Source: Nitrosomonadales bacterium (lineage in GTDB: Bacteria; Pseudomonadota; Gammaproteobacteria; Burkholderiales; Gallionellaceae). From it: a stretch of DNA of 64,000 nucleotides. A model generated the notes under the pieces. The model saw only the letters and a program-made list of their open reading frames with translations, had not been told where the DNA came from and searched no databases. The stretch is taken from contig JACRNY010000001.1 in NCBI GenBank assembly GCA_016214695.1, positions 124,001 to 188,000 of the forward strand, given 5' to 3'. Positions 38,351 through 48,274 of this stretch are shown one piece after another. Numbering within the stretch: position 1 is the first letter of the stretch; each line of letters starts with the position of its first letter. The position numbers were made by a program, and so were the translations under genes.

Positions 38351-38638
38351 TCAGGCAGAAGGATAATCCACCCGTTCGCGCAGCTCCTTGCCAGCCTTGA
38401 AGTGCGGTACATACTTGGCAGGCACCTGAACCTTGTCGCCGGACTTGGGGTTGCGCCCCAGGCGCGGCGGACGATAGTTCAACGCGAAACTGCCGAAGCC
38501 GCGGATCTCGATACGGCCACCTTTTGCCAGCGTGGCCGACATGCTGTCGAGGATCACCTTCACAGCCAACTCGGCATCCTTGCCGAGCAACTGCGTGTAA
38601 CGCTCCGCAAGTTTGGCGATAAGATCAGAACGGGTCAT
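38351..38638 (-). CDS. ihfB: Integration host factor subunit beta
   Basis: IHF-beta is a nucleoid protein that with IHF-alpha bends DNA sharply at specific sites. The 95-residue sequence starts [14 protein letters not shown] and has the DNA-binding beta-arm [29 protein letters not shown] with the intercalating proline in RNPKSG and the C-terminal KELRERV. GAGGAA precedes the ATG and the gene follows rpsA by nine bases, as in the conserved rpsA-ihfB pair. A terminator follows. Confidence 0.96.
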   Translation of the reverse strand: MTRSDLIAKLAERYTQLLGKDAELAVKVILDSMSATLAKGGRIEIRGFGSFALNYRPPRLGRNPKSGDKVQVPAKYVPHFKAGKELRERVDYPSA

Positions 38639-38647
38639 CGTTCCTCC

Positions 38648-40357
38648 TTACTGAGCGTCTGCCTTGCTGGAATCCAGTTTCGCCTTGAGCAGCGCACCCA
38701 GATTGGTGGTACCGGCAGAGCTGGTGTTCTCCGCTGCGAACTTCTGCATCGCTGCTGCCGTATCGGCCTTGTCCAGCGCCTTGATCGACAGGTTGATGCC
38801 GCGATTCTTGCGGTCCACGTTGATGATGACAGCCTTGACGGTGTCGCCTTCCTTCAGGTGGTTGCGGATGTCTTCCACGCGGTCGGCGGAGACTTCGGAG
38901 GCCTTCAGGTAAGCTTCGACATCGCCTTCCAGCGCGATCACTGCACCCTTGGCATCCAGCGACTTCACGGTACCTGTAACGACGGCGCCCTTGTCATGGC
39001 CGGATGATACGAAGCCGCCGAAGGGATCACCTTCCATCTGCTTCACACCCAGGGAGATACGCTCGCGCTCGACATCGATGGCCAGAACCACGGCTTCCAG
39101 TTCGTCGCCCTTCTTGTAGTTGCGCACGGCTTCTTCGCCGGGGATGGACCAGGACAGGTCGGACAGGTGCACCAGACCGTCGATGCCGCCATCCAGGCCG
39201 ATGAACACGCCGAAGTCGGTGATCGACTTGATCGCGCCCTTAACCCTGTCGCCCTTCTTGTGGTTGAGCGCGAAGTCGTCCCAGGGATTGGACTTGCACT
39301 GCTTCATGCCCAGGGAGATACGGCGGCGCTGCTCGTCGATCTCGAGGATCATGACTTCCACTTCGTCGCCGAGGGCAACGACCTTGGAAGGATGTACGTT
39401 CTTGTTGGTCCAGTCCATCTCGGACACGTGCACCAGACCTTCGATGCCCTGCTCGATCTCGACGAATGCACCGTAGTCGGTCAGGTTGGTCACCTTGCCG
39501 AACAGGCGTGTACCCTGCGGGTAGCGGCGAGCCAGACCGTTCCACGGATCGTCGCCCATCTGCTTGATGCCGAGGGAGACGCGGTTCTTTTCCTGGTCGA
39601 ACTTCAGGATCTTGGCTTCGACTTCGTCGCCCACCGTCAGCACTTCGGACGGATGCTTCACGCGGCGCCATGCCAGATCGGTGATGTGCAACAGACCGTC
39701 GATACCGCCCAGGTCCACGAACGCACCGTAGTCGGTGATGTTCTTGACGATACCCTTGACGATCGCGCCTTCCTTCAGATTCTCCAGCATGGACTCGCGG
39801 TCGGCGCCCTGAGTCGCTTCCAGCACTGCGCGGCGGGAAACCACCACGTTGTTGCGCTTGCGATCCAGCTTGATGACCTTCAGTTCCATGGTCTTGTTTT
39901 CGTACGGTGTGGTGTCCTTGACCGGACGTGTATCCACCAGCGAACCGGGCAGGAATGCGCGGATGCCGTTCACCATGGCAGTCAGACCGCCCTTGACCTT
40001 GCCGCTGACGTAACCTTCAACGATGCGGCCTTCTTCCATCGCCTGCTCCAGATCGATCCAGGCAGCCAGACGCTTGGCTTTCTCGCGCGACAAGCGCGTT
40101 TCGCCGTAGCCGTTCTCCAGGGATTCGATGGCGACGGTGACGAAATCACCGGCCTTGACTTCTACTGCGCCCGTTGCGTCTTTGAATTCTTCAACGGGAA
40201 TGAAACTTTCGGACTTCAGTCCGGCATTCACCACAACCACGTTCTGCTCGACGCGAACGACTTGGGCGGTGATCAACTCGCCTGCACGCATTTCTTTGCG
40301 GTTCAGGCTCTCTTCAAACAGGGAAGCAAAACTTTCCATATCAGCAACTGCAGTCAT
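38648..40357 (-). CDS. rpsA: 30S ribosomal protein S1
   Basis: S1 binds mRNA on the 30S subunit and aids initiation. The 569-residue product has six S1 OB-fold repeats; characteristic lines include [27 protein letters not shown] and [28 protein letters not shown]. The start at [18 protein letters not shown] is the usual S1 N-terminus with AAGG nine bases upstream; the ORF track starts seven codons earlier. Length matches the family (E. coli 557). It lies between the aroA-cmk fusion and ihfB. Confidence 0.97.
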   Translation of the reverse strand: MTAVADMESFASLFEESLNRKEMRAGELITAQVVRVEQNVVVVNAGLKSESFIPVEEFKDATGAVEVKAGDFVTVAIESLENGYGETRLSREKAKRLAAWIDLEQAMEEGRIVEGYVSGKVKGGLTAMVNGIRAFLPGSLVDTRPVKDTTPYENKTMELKVIKLDRKRNNVVVSRRAVLEATQGADRESMLENLKEGAIVKGIVKNITDYGAFVDLGGIDGLLHITDLAWRRVKHPSEVLTVGDEVEAKILKFDQEKNRVSLGIKQMGDDPWNGLARRYPQGTRLFGKVTNLTDYGAFVEIEQGIEGLVHVSEMDWTNKNVHPSKVVALGDEVEVMILEIDEQRRRISLGMKQCKSNPWDDFALNHKKGDRVKGAIKSITDFGVFIGLDGGIDGLVHLSDLSWSIPGEEAVRNYKKGDELEAVVLAIDVERERISLGVKQMEGDPFGGFVSSGHDKGAVVTGTVKSLDAKGAVIALEGDVEAYLKASEVSADRVEDIRNHLKEGDTVKAVIINVDRKNRGINLSIKALDKADTAAAMQKFAAENTSSAGTTNLGALLKAKLDSSKADAQ

Positions 40358-40475
40358 TTTGGTATACCTTGAGGACAATCCCGTTGTAAGCGGGGGTTAG
40401 TTATAAAACCCAGACAGAAAGGCTTCTATCTGGACTCCTGCGGGCAATTGAAATCACCCGCCTTTGAAACATCGT

Positions 40476-40527
40476 GCCCGCTCCCTCACCTCAATCCTCT
40501 CCCGCAAGCGGGCGAGGAGGCAAACGT
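40476..40527. repeat. Short repeat, uninterrupted copy (rpsA-aroA gap)
   Basis: GCCCGCTCCCTCACCTCAAT then CCTCTCCCGCAAGCGGGCGAGGAGGCAAACG. It contains the hairpin CCCGC-AA-GCGGG. The same element occurs near 44474-44582, where it is split by 57 extra bases. Confidence 0.8.
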
Positions 40528-40539
40528 GCTGCGCGTGTC

Positions 40540-42513
40540 TCACTTCACTGCACGGTAGCGGCTTAGCACTTCCTGAACCGCCTGCTCGATGTTCAGAGGG
40601 GTCGTGTCCAGCAAGCTCGCACCTTGCGCCTGTTGCAAAGGAGCCACGCTACGTTGTGTATCTCGCTCGTCGCGCGCCCTGATATCTTGCAAAAGGGCGG
40701 CGATATTAGCACCCATCCCTTTTTCTTTCAACTGCTTATATCGACGTTCCGCACGAGCCTCGGCGGAGGCTGTCAGGAAGATCTTCAGTAGCGCATCCGG
40801 GAACACCACGGAGGCCATGTCGCGCCCGTCGGCCACCAGCCCGGGGGCGCGGCGGAAGGCCCGCTGCTTATCGAGCAAAGCCGCGCGAACCTTGGGCAAA
40901 GCGGCTATTTTGGAGGCAGCTGAGCCCGCTTCCTCAGTGCGCAATTCGTCGCCCACCTTGGCCCCATCCAGCCAGATATCCGCACCCTCGAAGCGGATAT
41001 CGACCTGCCCGGCCAGTTCTGCCAGCCGGTCTTCGGCTTCCAGCGCGATGCCGCGCCTTTGCGCCGCCAGGCCCAGCAAACGGTACAAGGCACCGCTATC
41101 GAGATAGTGCATACCCAGCGCTGTCGCCACGCGTTGCGCCACCGTGCCCTTGCCGGAAGCGGACGGCCCGTCGATGGCGATGACCGGCACCGCCTGTGCC
41201 ACTTTGGCGAACTCGGAAAAATATTCCGGGAAGGTCTTGGCCACGCACTTGGGATCGTTGATGCACACCCCCGCCCCGCCGAACGCCGCCAGCGAGAAAC
41301 ACATCGCCATGCGGTGATCGTCATAGGTGTCTATCGCCGCATACCGCAATTCCGTTCGCCCTGAGCTTGTCGAAGGGTGAACATTCTGTGGCGGTGTAAT
41401 TCTTATATAGTCTGCGCCCTCTTCCACCGTCGCACCGACCTTGCGCAACTCGGTCGCCATGGCGGCGATGCGGTCTGTCTCCTTCACGCGCCAGCTGGCG
41501 ATGTTGCGCAGCGTGGTGGTGCCATCGGCGAACAAGGCCGCCACGGCCAAGGTCATCGCGGCATCGGGGATATGGTTGCAATCGAGGTCGATGGCTTGCA
41601 GTCTTCCGGCAGGGGCGCGAGCCTCGATCCAGTTGTCACCCATGGCGATGCCTGCACCCATCTTTTCCAGTGCCTCGGCAAAGCGCACGTCGCCCTGAAC
41701 GCTGGACTTGCCGACCCCTTCGACACGCACCGGGCCGCCGCCGATGGCACCTGCGGTAAGGAAGTAGGAGGCGGACGAGGCATCCCCTTCGACATAGACC
41801 TCTTTGGGCGAGACATAGCGGCTGCCCGCATTCACCGTGAAGCTGCGCCAACCGTCGCGTTGCACCACGACTCCGAAGCGCGCCATCATCGCCAGCGTGA
41901 TCTCGATATAGGGCTTGGAGATGAGCTCGCCCACCACCTCGACCTTCACCGTGCGGTCCAGCAACGGCAAAGCCATCAGCAGGCCGGTGAGGAACTGGCT
42001 GGATACATCGCCGCGCACTTGCGCGGTATCGCCCGCCAGTTTGGCCGGGGAAATTCTCAGAGGGGGGAAACCTTCATTGCCCAGATATTTGATGTCGGCA
42101 CCGAGCTGGCGCAGCGCATTCACCAGATCGCCGATGGGGCGCTCGTGCATGCGCGGCACGCCGGACAGCTCGTAGCTGCCGCCGGACAAGGCCAGTGCTG
42201 CCGTCAGCGGACGGAACGCGGTGCCCGCGTTGCCGAGGAACAGTTTGGCCTGCTTGACCGGGAAGTCCCCGCCGCATCCGGTGACGCGATAGGCATTGTC
42301 GCCGAGCGATTCCACCTGCACGCCGAGCGTGCGCAGCGCATCCAGCATGCGCTCGGTATCGTCCGAGTGCAGCAGGTCGCGCACTGTCGTCGTGCCTTGT
42401 GCCAGCGCCGCCAGCAGCAGCACGCGGTTGGAGATGCTCTTGGAGCCGGGGAGGCGCACGGTGCCGTGCGCGGACATCAAAGGAGAGAGTTCGAGGGATT
42501 CGTGCAGAGACAT
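40540..42513 (-). CDS. aroA-cmk: AroA-Cmk fusion: EPSP synthase and cytidylate kinase
   Basis: A single 657-residue chain joins EPSP synthase (residues ~1-430) to cytidylate kinase (~435-657). The AroA half has [20 protein letters not shown] and [15 protein letters not shown]; the Cmk half begins [20 protein letters not shown] and has [13 protein letters not shown] and the CMP-binding [12 protein letters not shown]. The start at [10 protein letters not shown] is chosen from the family N-terminus; the ORF track's 130 extra codons overlap tyrA. No clear ribosome binding site is seen, so coupling to tyrA (17 bases upstream) is possible. Codons 377-388 are a REP-like half-element read in frame. 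Such fusions are known in some Betaproteobacteria. Confidence 0.93.
   Translation of the reverse strand: MSLHESLELSPLMSAHGTVRLPGSKSISNRVLLLAALAQGTTTVRDLLHSDDTERMLDALRTLGVQVESLGDNAYRVTGCGGDFPVKQAKLFLGNAGTAFRPLTAALALSGGSYELSGVPRMHERPIGDLVNALRQLGADIKYLGNEGFPPLRISPAKLAGDTAQVRGDVSSQFLTGLLMALPLLDRTVKVEVVGELISKPYIEITLAMMARFGVVVQRDGWRSFTVNAGSRYVSPKEVYVEGDASSASYFLTAGAIGGGPVRVEGVGKSSVQGDVRFAEALEKMGAGIAMGDNWIEARAPAGRLQAIDLDCNHIPDAAMTLAVAALFADGTTTLRNIASWRVKETDRIAAMATELRKVGATVEEGADYIRITPPQNVHPSTSSGRTELRYAAIDTYDDHRMAMCFSLAAFGGAGVCINDPKCVAKTFPEYFSEFAKVAQAVPVIAIDGPSASGKGTVAQRVATALGMHYLDSGALYRLLGLAAQRRGIALEAEDRLAELAGQVDIRFEGADIWLDGAKVGDELRTEEAGSAASKIAALPKVRAALLDKQRAFRRAPGLVADGRDMASVVFPDALLKIFLTASAEARAERRYKQLKEKGMGANIAALLQDIRARDERDTQRSVAPLQQAQGASLLDTTPLNIEQAVQEVLSRYRAVK
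41350..41385. repeat. REP-like half-element inside aroA (12 codons)
   Basis: On the minus strand CACCCTTCGACAAGCTCAGG plus GCGAACGG matches one arm of the REP-like element in the ATPase gene, and is read in the same frame ([10 protein letters not shown] here, HPSTGSGRTE there). It lies between ITPPQ and [12 protein letters not shown], where the normal AroA chain is continuous. Confidence 0.88.
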
Positions 42514-42530
42514 GCGATAAGAATGTGTAG

Positions 42531-43400
42531 TTATTGTTGCGTCCAGGCGCTGCGAACCTTGCGCGCCTCGCTGAATACCTCTTCCAGCCTGGCTGAGTCC
42601 TTGCGTTCCAGCGCCTGATAGAGATCGTGCAATTCGTTGGCGTATTGCAGCAGTTCGCGCAGCATCGCATCGCGGTTGGCGAGACAGATGTCGCGCCACA
42701 TCTCCGGGCTGCTGGCGGCGATGCGGGTGAAGTCGCGGAAGCCGCTGGCCGCGAAGGACAGCAACTGGTCGCGGTTGTCGCGCTGTGCCAGGTCGTGCAC
42801 CAGTGCGAACGACAGCAGGTGCGGCAGGTGACTCACCGCGGCGAACACCTCGTCGTGCTGCTGCGCCGTCAGCTCGCTCACATTCGCACCGCACAGTTCC
42901 CATGCCATGCGCACGCGCGCCACGGACTCTTCGCTATTTTCGGGCAAGGGTGTGAGGACGACGCGCTTGCCCTGGTACAGGTCGGGCAACGCTGCAGCAG
43001 CGCCACTCTTCTCCGCACCCGCGATGGGATGCGCGGGAACGAATTGCGCCAGCCTGCCGCCAAGATTCGCACGTGCCGCGGCGACCACATCGCCTTTGGT
43101 ACTGCCGCCGTCCGTCACCAGCGTATGCGGACCAAGATGCGGCCCGATGCGCTTGAAGATATCGGCCATCTGGGCCACCGGTGTGGCGATCAGGACGATG
43201 TCGGTATCGTTCACTTCCCGGGCCACATCGCTGCCGATGCGATCGAGGATGCCTAGCTGTCTGGCCTCATCCAGCGTCGCCTGACTGCGGCCGAAGCCGA
43301 CCACTTCCGAGACGGCTCCTGCCTTGCGCAAAGCCAGTGCGAACGACCCGCCGATCAAACCGACGCCGAAGATGACGACTTTGCGAAAGGCCGGTTGCAT
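42531..43400 (-). CDS. tyrA: Prephenate dehydrogenase
   Basis: This NAD(P)-dependent enzyme converts prephenate to 4-hydroxyphenylpyruvate for tyrosine. The 289-residue protein has the Rossmann motif [19 protein letters not shown], the conserved [11 protein letters not shown] and the catalytic-region [18 protein letters not shown] with the essential histidine. No chorismate mutase or ACT domain is attached. It lies directly upstream of aroA-cmk and four bases after the DAHP synthase gene, so the three are likely one transcript. Confidence 0.94.
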   Translation of the reverse strand: MQPAFRKVVIFGVGLIGGSFALALRKAGAVSEVVGFGRSQATLDEARQLGILDRIGSDVAREVNDTDIVLIATPVAQMADIFKRIGPHLGPHTLVTDGGSTKGDVVAAARANLGGRLAQFVPAHPIAGAEKSGAAAALPDLYQGKRVVLTPLPENSEESVARVRMAWELCGANVSELTAQQHDEVFAAVSHLPHLLSFALVHDLAQRDNRDQLLSFAASGFRDFTRIAASSPEMWRDICLANRDAMLRELLQYANELHDLYQALERKDSARLEEVFSEARKVRSAWTQQ

Positions 43401-43403
43401 GAT

Positions 43404-44420
43404 CTAGAGCGTTCTGCCGATCGCCTTGGCGATACCGTCCAGTGTGCCCATGAGTTTCTTCAATTCATCCGGGGTCAGCGCCTGATCGGCATCGCACCAG
43501 GCATCGCACGGGCTCGGATGCATCTCGACCAGCAGGCCGTCGGCGCCCGCCGCGATGGCGGCCTGCGACAGCGCCGGCACCATCCAGGCCTTGCCGCCCG
43601 CGTGCGAGGGATCGACGATCACCGGCAGGTGGGTCTCTTTCTTCAGCACCGGGATGGCGGTCACGTCCAGAACATTGCGATAGGCGGTCTCGAAGGTGCG
43701 AATGCCGCGCTCACAGAAGATGATGTTGTGGTTGCCGCCCGCCGCGATGTACTCCGCCGACATCAGCCACTCGCTGATGGTGGCCGACATGCCGCGCTTG
43801 AGGATGATGGGTTTGTTGACCTTGCCGACCGCCTTGAGCAGGTCGAAGTTCTGCATGTTGCGCGTACCGATCTGGATCGCGTCCACATCGTATTCCATGA
43901 AGGTATCCAGTTGGCGCGCGTCCATCAGCTCGGTGACGATGGGCAGTTTGTATTTGCTGGCAGCCTTGCGGAACATGTCCAGCCCTTCCACGCCGTGGCC
44001 CTGGAAAGCATAGGGACTGGTGCGCGGCTTGAACGCGCCGCCGCGCATCAGGCGGCAACCGGCTTCATGCGTGAACTTCGCCGCCAGATCCATCTGCTCC
44101 TGCGTCTCCACCGAGCAGGGGCCGCCGATGATCTGGATCTGGTTGCCGCCCAGCGGCACGCCGCCGATCTCGACGATGGTGTTCTGCTTGTGCGACTCGC
44201 GCGACACGATCTTGTACTGCTTGGCGATGTGCATCGCAGATTCCACGCCCGGCAGCGAGGTGAACATGTCCGCATCCAGCTTGCGCTCGTCGCCGATGGC
44301 GCCGATGACGGTACGTTCCACGCCGCGCGAGATGTTGGCCTTGAGTCCCGCCGCTTCCAGTTTCTTCACCACCGTGTCGATCTGTGCGTCGGTGGTTTCA
44401 TTGCCCATTACGATGATCAT
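43404..44420 (-). CDS. aroF: 3-deoxy-7-phosphoheptulonate synthase (type I-beta)
   Basis: This enzyme condenses PEP and erythrose-4-phosphate in the first step of the shikimate pathway. The 338-residue protein has an N-terminal ferredoxin-like regulatory domain (MIIVMGNETTDAQIDTVVKKLEAAG) and a TIM-barrel with GGPCSVETQEQMDLAA, RGGAFKPRTSPYAFQG and the metal-binding DPSHAGGKAWMVP. The N-terminal domain marks the I-beta form, usually feedback-regulated by an aromatic end product. It sits between hisC and tyrA, an addition relative to the simplest gyrA-serC-pheA-hisC-tyrA-aroA arrangement. Confidence 0.93.
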   Translation of the reverse strand: MIIVMGNETTDAQIDTVVKKLEAAGLKANISRGVERTVIGAIGDERKLDADMFTSLPGVESAMHIAKQYKIVSRESHKQNTIVEIGGVPLGGNQIQIIGGPCSVETQEQMDLAAKFTHEAGCRLMRGGAFKPRTSPYAFQGHGVEGLDMFRKAASKYKLPIVTELMDARQLDTFMEYDVDAIQIGTRNMQNFDLLKAVGKVNKPIILKRGMSATISEWLMSAEYIAAGGNHNIIFCERGIRTFETAYRNVLDVTAIPVLKKETHLPVIVDPSHAGGKAWMVPALSQAAIAAGADGLLVEMHPSPCDAWCDADQALTPDELKKLMGTLDGIAKAIGRTL

Positions 44421-44473
44421 TTCACTTCTCCTAAACGGGCATTGGACAAATACGCCAACCCCTGGTTAATTTA

Positions 44474-44582
44474 CGCCCGTTCCCTCACCTCAATCCTCTG
44501 ATGAAACTACTAGCCATTCGACTAAGCACGATAGAACCGTGCAAGTCGCAGGTTATCCCGCAAGCGGGAGAGGAAGCAAACG
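44474..44582. repeat. Short repeat, copy interrupted by 57 bp (aroF-hisC gap)
   Basis: GCCCGTTCCCTCACCTCAAT CCTCT (to 44499) and CCCGCAAGCGGGAGAGGAAG (from 44557) are the two parts of the element that is uninterrupted at 40476. The 57 bases between (44500-44556) are AT-richer than the surroundings and are absent from the other copy. Confidence 0.8.
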
Positions 44583-44586
44583 AACG

Positions 44587-45753
44587 CTACGCGACTTTTT
44601 CGTTTATCGCCTGCTTCAGTGCATGCAGAAATTTTGCATTCTCGCTTTCCAGACCGATGCTCACACGCAACCAGTCCGGCATGTCGTAATTCGCTATCGG
44701 GCGCACGATCACGCCCAGTTCGAGCAAGCGTCGGTACATCGCCGTGGCGTTGCCGATGCGGAACGCCACGAAGTTGCCGAACGACGGGATGTATTCCAGT
44801 CCCAGCTTGGCCAGCCCATCGGTGATCTGCTGCATGCCGCGCTGGTTCAGTTCGAAGGTCTTCTTGACGAAAGACACATCGCGCAATGCCGCCACCGCCG
44901 CCGCCTGCGCCACGCTGTTCACGTTGAACGGCTGACGCACGCGATTCATCATATCCGTCACCTGTTCGTGCGCCAAGGCATAGCCCACGCGCAGCCCGGC
45001 CAGACCGTAAGCTTTGGAGAAGGTGCGCGAGATGATCAGGTTGGGGAATTCTTTCAACCCCCGCGAGGGGGACGCCGACGGGTCCCCAACGGCTTCGCCG
45101 TTACCCGTTCGCAGCCAGCTCACGCTGTCGTAACGCTTGTCTTCCGGCAGGTACTCGTTATAGGCCTCGTCCAGCACCACCAGTATCTCGGGCGGCAGGC
45201 CGCGCATGAACACCAGCAGATCGTCGGCACTCAGGAAGGTTCCGGTCGGATTGTTTGGATTGGCGATGAACACCATCTTGACCTTGTTGTCCCTGGCGGC
45301 CTTCTGCATCGCAGGCAGATCGTGACCAAAACCCGCGGCAGCCGGCACGCTGATGCCGGTCGCACCGACAGCCTGGGTCGCCAGTGCATACACCGCAAAG
45401 GCATGCGCCGAGTAAACCACCCTGTCGCCGGGGGCGAGGAACGCCCGCGCCGCCAGTTCGAGCAGATCGTTGCTGCCGTTGCCCAGCGTGATGCTTGCAT
45501 GCGCCACGCCATAGCGCTTGACCAGCGCATCTTTCAACTCGAAACCGTTGCCGTCCGGATACAGCGCGATGCTCTTGATCGCGTTCTGCATGGCTGCCAC
45601 GGCTGCCGGACTTGCACCCAGCGGGTTCTCGTTCGAGGCCAGCTTGATGATGCCGCTGATGCCCAGTTCGCGCTCCAGCTCGGAGATCGGCTTGCCCGGC
45701 TGGTACGGCGCGATGGAACGGATATAAGAGGGAGCTAGATCACAGTAATTCAT
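44587..45753 (-). CDS. hisC: Histidinol-phosphate aminotransferase with 20-residue insert
   Basis: This PLP aminotransferase acts in histidine synthesis and often also on aromatic keto acids; in this genomic setting a role in Phe/Tyr transamination is likely. The 388-residue sequence has [20 protein letters not shown], the DEAYNEY motif and the PLP lysine Lys247 in SRTFSKAYG, then RVGYALA. Residues 215-234 ([18 protein letters not shown]) interrupt the usual [15 protein letters not shown] continuity and derive from a palindromic DNA insert. The rest of the fold looks intact, so the enzyme may still be active. Confidence 0.93.
   Translation of the reverse strand: MNYCDLAPSYIRSIAPYQPGKPISELERELGISGIIKLASNENPLGASPAAVAAMQNAIKSIALYPDGNGFELKDALVKRYGVAHASITLGNGSNDLLELAARAFLAPGDRVVYSAHAFAVYALATQAVGATGISVPAAAGFGHDLPAMQKAARDNKVKMVFIANPNNPTGTFLSADDLLVFMRGLPPEILVVLDEAYNEYLPEDKRYDSVSWLRTGNGEAVGDPSASPSRGLKEFPNLIISRTFSKAYGLAGLRVGYALAHEQVTDMMNRVRQPFNVNSVAQAAAVAALRDVSFVKKTFELNQRGMQQITDGLAKLGLEYIPSFGNFVAFRIGNATAMYRRLLELGVIVRPIANYDMPDWLRVSIGLESENAKFLHALKQAINEKVA
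45052..45111. repeat. Palindromic 60-bp insert inside hisC
   Basis: It contains CCCCCGCGAGGGGG, and CGGGT...AACGGCTTCGCCGTTACCCG, nested inverted repeats in exactly 20 codons. It differs from both the REP-like and CACAGAG families seen elsewhere in the window. Confidence 0.75.
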
Positions 45754-45880
45754 AAAGTCAAAAATCCACCACGGAGAAACAAAGGCACTTCAATATCCAG
45801 GGCAAGGAAACGATTCTACTTTCGCTCGCAACTTCTTCAGACGCCCGGACGGGTCAGGCACTGCTTTTAATAATCATTAT

Positions 45881-46945
45881 TCAAACGGCGACCGGGTAAG
45901 ACCCCAGCACCTTGACGAAGGCTGCGATCTGCTTGAGCTGTGTCAGTGCAGCAGCGACCTTGCTGTCGGATTGATGGCCTTCGATATCGACATAGAAAAC
46001 ATATTCCCACAAGCCCGCGCCCGACGGACGCGACTCAAGCTTGGTCATGGAAACGCCATTCTTGGCAAAGGGCGTCAGCAGGTCGTGCATCGCCCCCGGA
46101 CGGTTCGGGGCCGACATCGCCAGCGAGGTCTTGTCCTTGCCGGACGGAGCGACATCCTGTTTGCCGATGACGAGGAAGCGCGTGGTATTGCGCGGATCGT
46201 CCTCGATGTTCTGCGCCAGCACCTTGAGGCGGAAATGTTGCGCCGCCTGCGCTCCGGCGATCGCCGCCGCGAACGATTCCTCCGCTGCCAGACGCGCCGC
46301 ATCGGCATTGCTGGAGGCGGTGATGCGCTCCGCCTGCGGCAGATGCGCATGCAACCATTCCTGGCACTGACCGAACGATTGCGGATGCGAATAGACCTTG
46401 CGGATCAGCGACAGATCGTTCTCGTTCGACAGCACGCACTGGTGCACCTGCAGCAGCACCTCGCCGCAGATCTTCAGATTGCTGTTGAGCAGCAGGTCGA
46501 GCGTGCGTCCGACCGCTCCTTCGGTGGAGTTCTCCACCGGCACCATGCCGTAATTGGCCGCCCCGCTCTCTACCGCGGCGAACACGCCGTCGATGGAATC
46601 GGCCGGCAGACCTTCACTGGCCTGGCCGAAACGCTGGAACACCGCCGCCTCGCTGAAGGTGCCGTGCGGACCAAGGTAAGCCACGCGCAACGGCGCCTCC
46701 AGCGCACGGCATTGCGACATGATCTCGGTGAACAGCTGCGACACACCCTGGTTGGACAGCGGCCCCTTGTTGGCCTGCATCATGCGCTGCAGCACCTGCG
46801 CCTCGCGCTCCGGTCGCAGCACAGCGCCGTTGCCTTTGACGCGGCCGATCTGCTGCGCCAATCCGGCACGCTGGTTGAACAACTTGAGCAACTCGTCGTC
46901 AATAAGGTCGATCTGTTCGCGGAATTTTTTCAGTTCGTCGGACAT
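45881..46945 (-). CDS. pheA: Chorismate mutase / prephenate dehydratase
   Basis: This bifunctional P-protein leads to phenylpyruvate. The start at MSDELKKFREQIDLIDDELLKLFNQR fits the AroQ chorismate mutase N-terminus; the 47 extra codons in the ORF track are a repeat-like leader. Residues ~1-90 are chorismate mutase, ~92-270 prephenate dehydratase (VAYLGPHGTFSEAA, NSTEGAVGRTLDLL) and ~275-354 an ACT domain (NRPGAMHDLL, ESRPSG) for phenylalanine feedback. AGG lies nine bases before the ATG. It is between serC and hisC in the aromatic block. Confidence 0.95.
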   Translation of the reverse strand: MSDELKKFREQIDLIDDELLKLFNQRAGLAQQIGRVKGNGAVLRPEREAQVLQRMMQANKGPLSNQGVSQLFTEIMSQCRALEAPLRVAYLGPHGTFSEAAVFQRFGQASEGLPADSIDGVFAAVESGAANYGMVPVENSTEGAVGRTLDLLLNSNLKICGEVLLQVHQCVLSNENDLSLIRKVYSHPQSFGQCQEWLHAHLPQAERITASSNADAARLAAEESFAAAIAGAQAAQHFRLKVLAQNIEDDPRNTTRFLVIGKQDVAPSGKDKTSLAMSAPNRPGAMHDLLTPFAKNGVSMTKLESRPSGAGLWEYVFYVDIEGHQSDSKVAAALTQLKQIAAFVKVLGSYPVAV

Positions 46946-47191
46946 GAGGTCAACCTGGAAACCGTAGTTGAACGAAGTGTAGTGTGCGTCCATCGCGGTG
47001 CAGGGCAAGACGCGAGAACGAGGAATGGTTATTCCATTCCGAGGCCGAGCAACGCCGCCATGCGCCGCGAGGGGCGTGCAATGCACTTCGTAGCGACTTC
47101 ACCCAATGGGTGAGCATGGATAAATATCGAATTCTATTCATATTCATTCTCTTGTGAACTCACAGGGAGCGGTCAACTGCGGTTCCCAGGT
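46946..47191. other. serC-pheA intergenic region with a hairpin
   Basis: About 245 bp with no convincing gene. On the minus strand it has the inverted repeat GGAATGG-AATAA-CCATTCC and a GC-rich stretch (GCACGCCCCTCGCGGCGCAT) that looks like part of a dispersed element. An in-frame run upstream of pheA (MDAHYTSFNYGFQVDL) is present but lacks a ribosome binding site. Confidence 0.5.
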
Positions 47192-48274
47192 TTAACCTTT
47201 GCTGCGGGCGAATTCGCCCATGAAATCCGCCAGCGCCTGCACACCCGCCACCGGCATGGCATTGTAGACGGAAGCGCGCATGCCGCCCGCCAGCTTGTGA
47301 CCCTTGAGCTGCAACATGCCGCGCGTTTCCGCCTGCTTGAGGAACTCGGCATCCAGCGCCGCATCGCGCGTCTTGAACGGCACGTTCATGCGCGAACGGT
47401 CGGACTTTGCCACCGGGCAGGCATAGAAACCGCCGCTGGCATCGATGGCGTCGTACAGCAGCCTGGCCTTGGCGATATTGGTGCGTTCCATCGCGGCCAC
47501 GCCGCCGTTCTTCTTCAGCCACTGGAACACCAGACCGGCCATGTACATGCCGTAGGTGGGCGGGGTGTTGTACATCGAATCGGCGTCCGCATGGATCTTG
47601 TAATCCAGCATGGTCGGCAGGCGCGGGTCGGCATGACCGACCAGATCCTCGCGCACGATCACCAGCGTCAGACCGGCCGGGCCGATGTTCTTCTGCGCAC
47701 CGGCATAGATCAGGCCGAACTTCGCCACGTCGCAGGGACGCGACAGGATGTTGGACGACATGTCCGCCACCAGCGGCACCTTGCCGGTGTCGGGCACCCA
47801 GTTGAACTCCACGCCGCCTATGGTCTCGTTGGGCGTGTAGTGCACGTAGGCCGCATCCTTGTCCAGCTTCCAGGTCTTGAGTTCGGGCGCGTAAGTGAAA
47901 TTGCGGTCGGCACTGCTGGCGGCCTCGTTCACATAGCAGAACTTCTTCGCCTCGGCGATGGCCTTCTTCGACCATTCGCCGGTATTCACATAGTCGGCCG
48001 ACAGTTTGCCGCGCAACAGGTTGAGCGGGATCATGGAGAACTGTAGATGCGCACCGCCCTGCAGGAACAGTACCTTGTAGTTCTTCGGGATGACCAGCAA
48101 TTCGCGCAGGTCGGCTTCGGCCTGCGCCGCGATGCCCATGAACTCCTTGCCGCGGTGCGACATCTCCATCACCGACATGCCGGTGCCGTGCCAATCCAGC
48201 AATTCTTCGCGCGCCTGCACCAGCACTTCGTGCGGCAAGACGGCAGGGCCGGCGCTGAAGTTGAAGACCGTCAT
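47192..48274 (-). CDS. serC: Phosphoserine aminotransferase
   Basis: This PLP enzyme acts in serine and pyridoxine synthesis. The 360-residue protein begins [18 protein letters not shown] and has [10 protein letters not shown], the PLP lysine region [13 protein letters not shown] and a C-terminal [16 protein letters not shown]. The length fits SerC exactly. Its ATG follows the gyrA stop with no gap (TAAATG), so translation is probably coupled to gyrA. It heads the conserved serC-pheA-hisC-tyrA-aroA arrangement. Confidence 0.96.
   Translation of the reverse strand: MTVFNFSAGPAVLPHEVLVQAREELLDWHGTGMSVMEMSHRGKEFMGIAAQAEADLRELLVIPKNYKVLFLQGGAHLQFSMIPLNLLRGKLSADYVNTGEWSKKAIAEAKKFCYVNEAASSADRNFTYAPELKTWKLDKDAAYVHYTPNETIGGVEFNWVPDTGKVPLVADMSSNILSRPCDVAKFGLIYAGAQKNIGPAGLTLVIVREDLVGHADPRLPTMLDYKIHADADSMYNTPPTYGMYMAGLVFQWLKKNGGVAAMERTNIAKARLLYDAIDASGGFYACPVAKSDRSRMNVPFKTRDAALDAEFLKQAETRGMLQLKGHKLAGGMRASVYNAMPVAGVQALADFMGEFARSKG

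Noticed and set aside
46950-47147. Minus-strand 65-residue ORF between serC and pheA
   Set aside because: It has no ribosome binding site and Arg/Trp/Ser-rich shadow composition, within a region that looks like a dispersed element.
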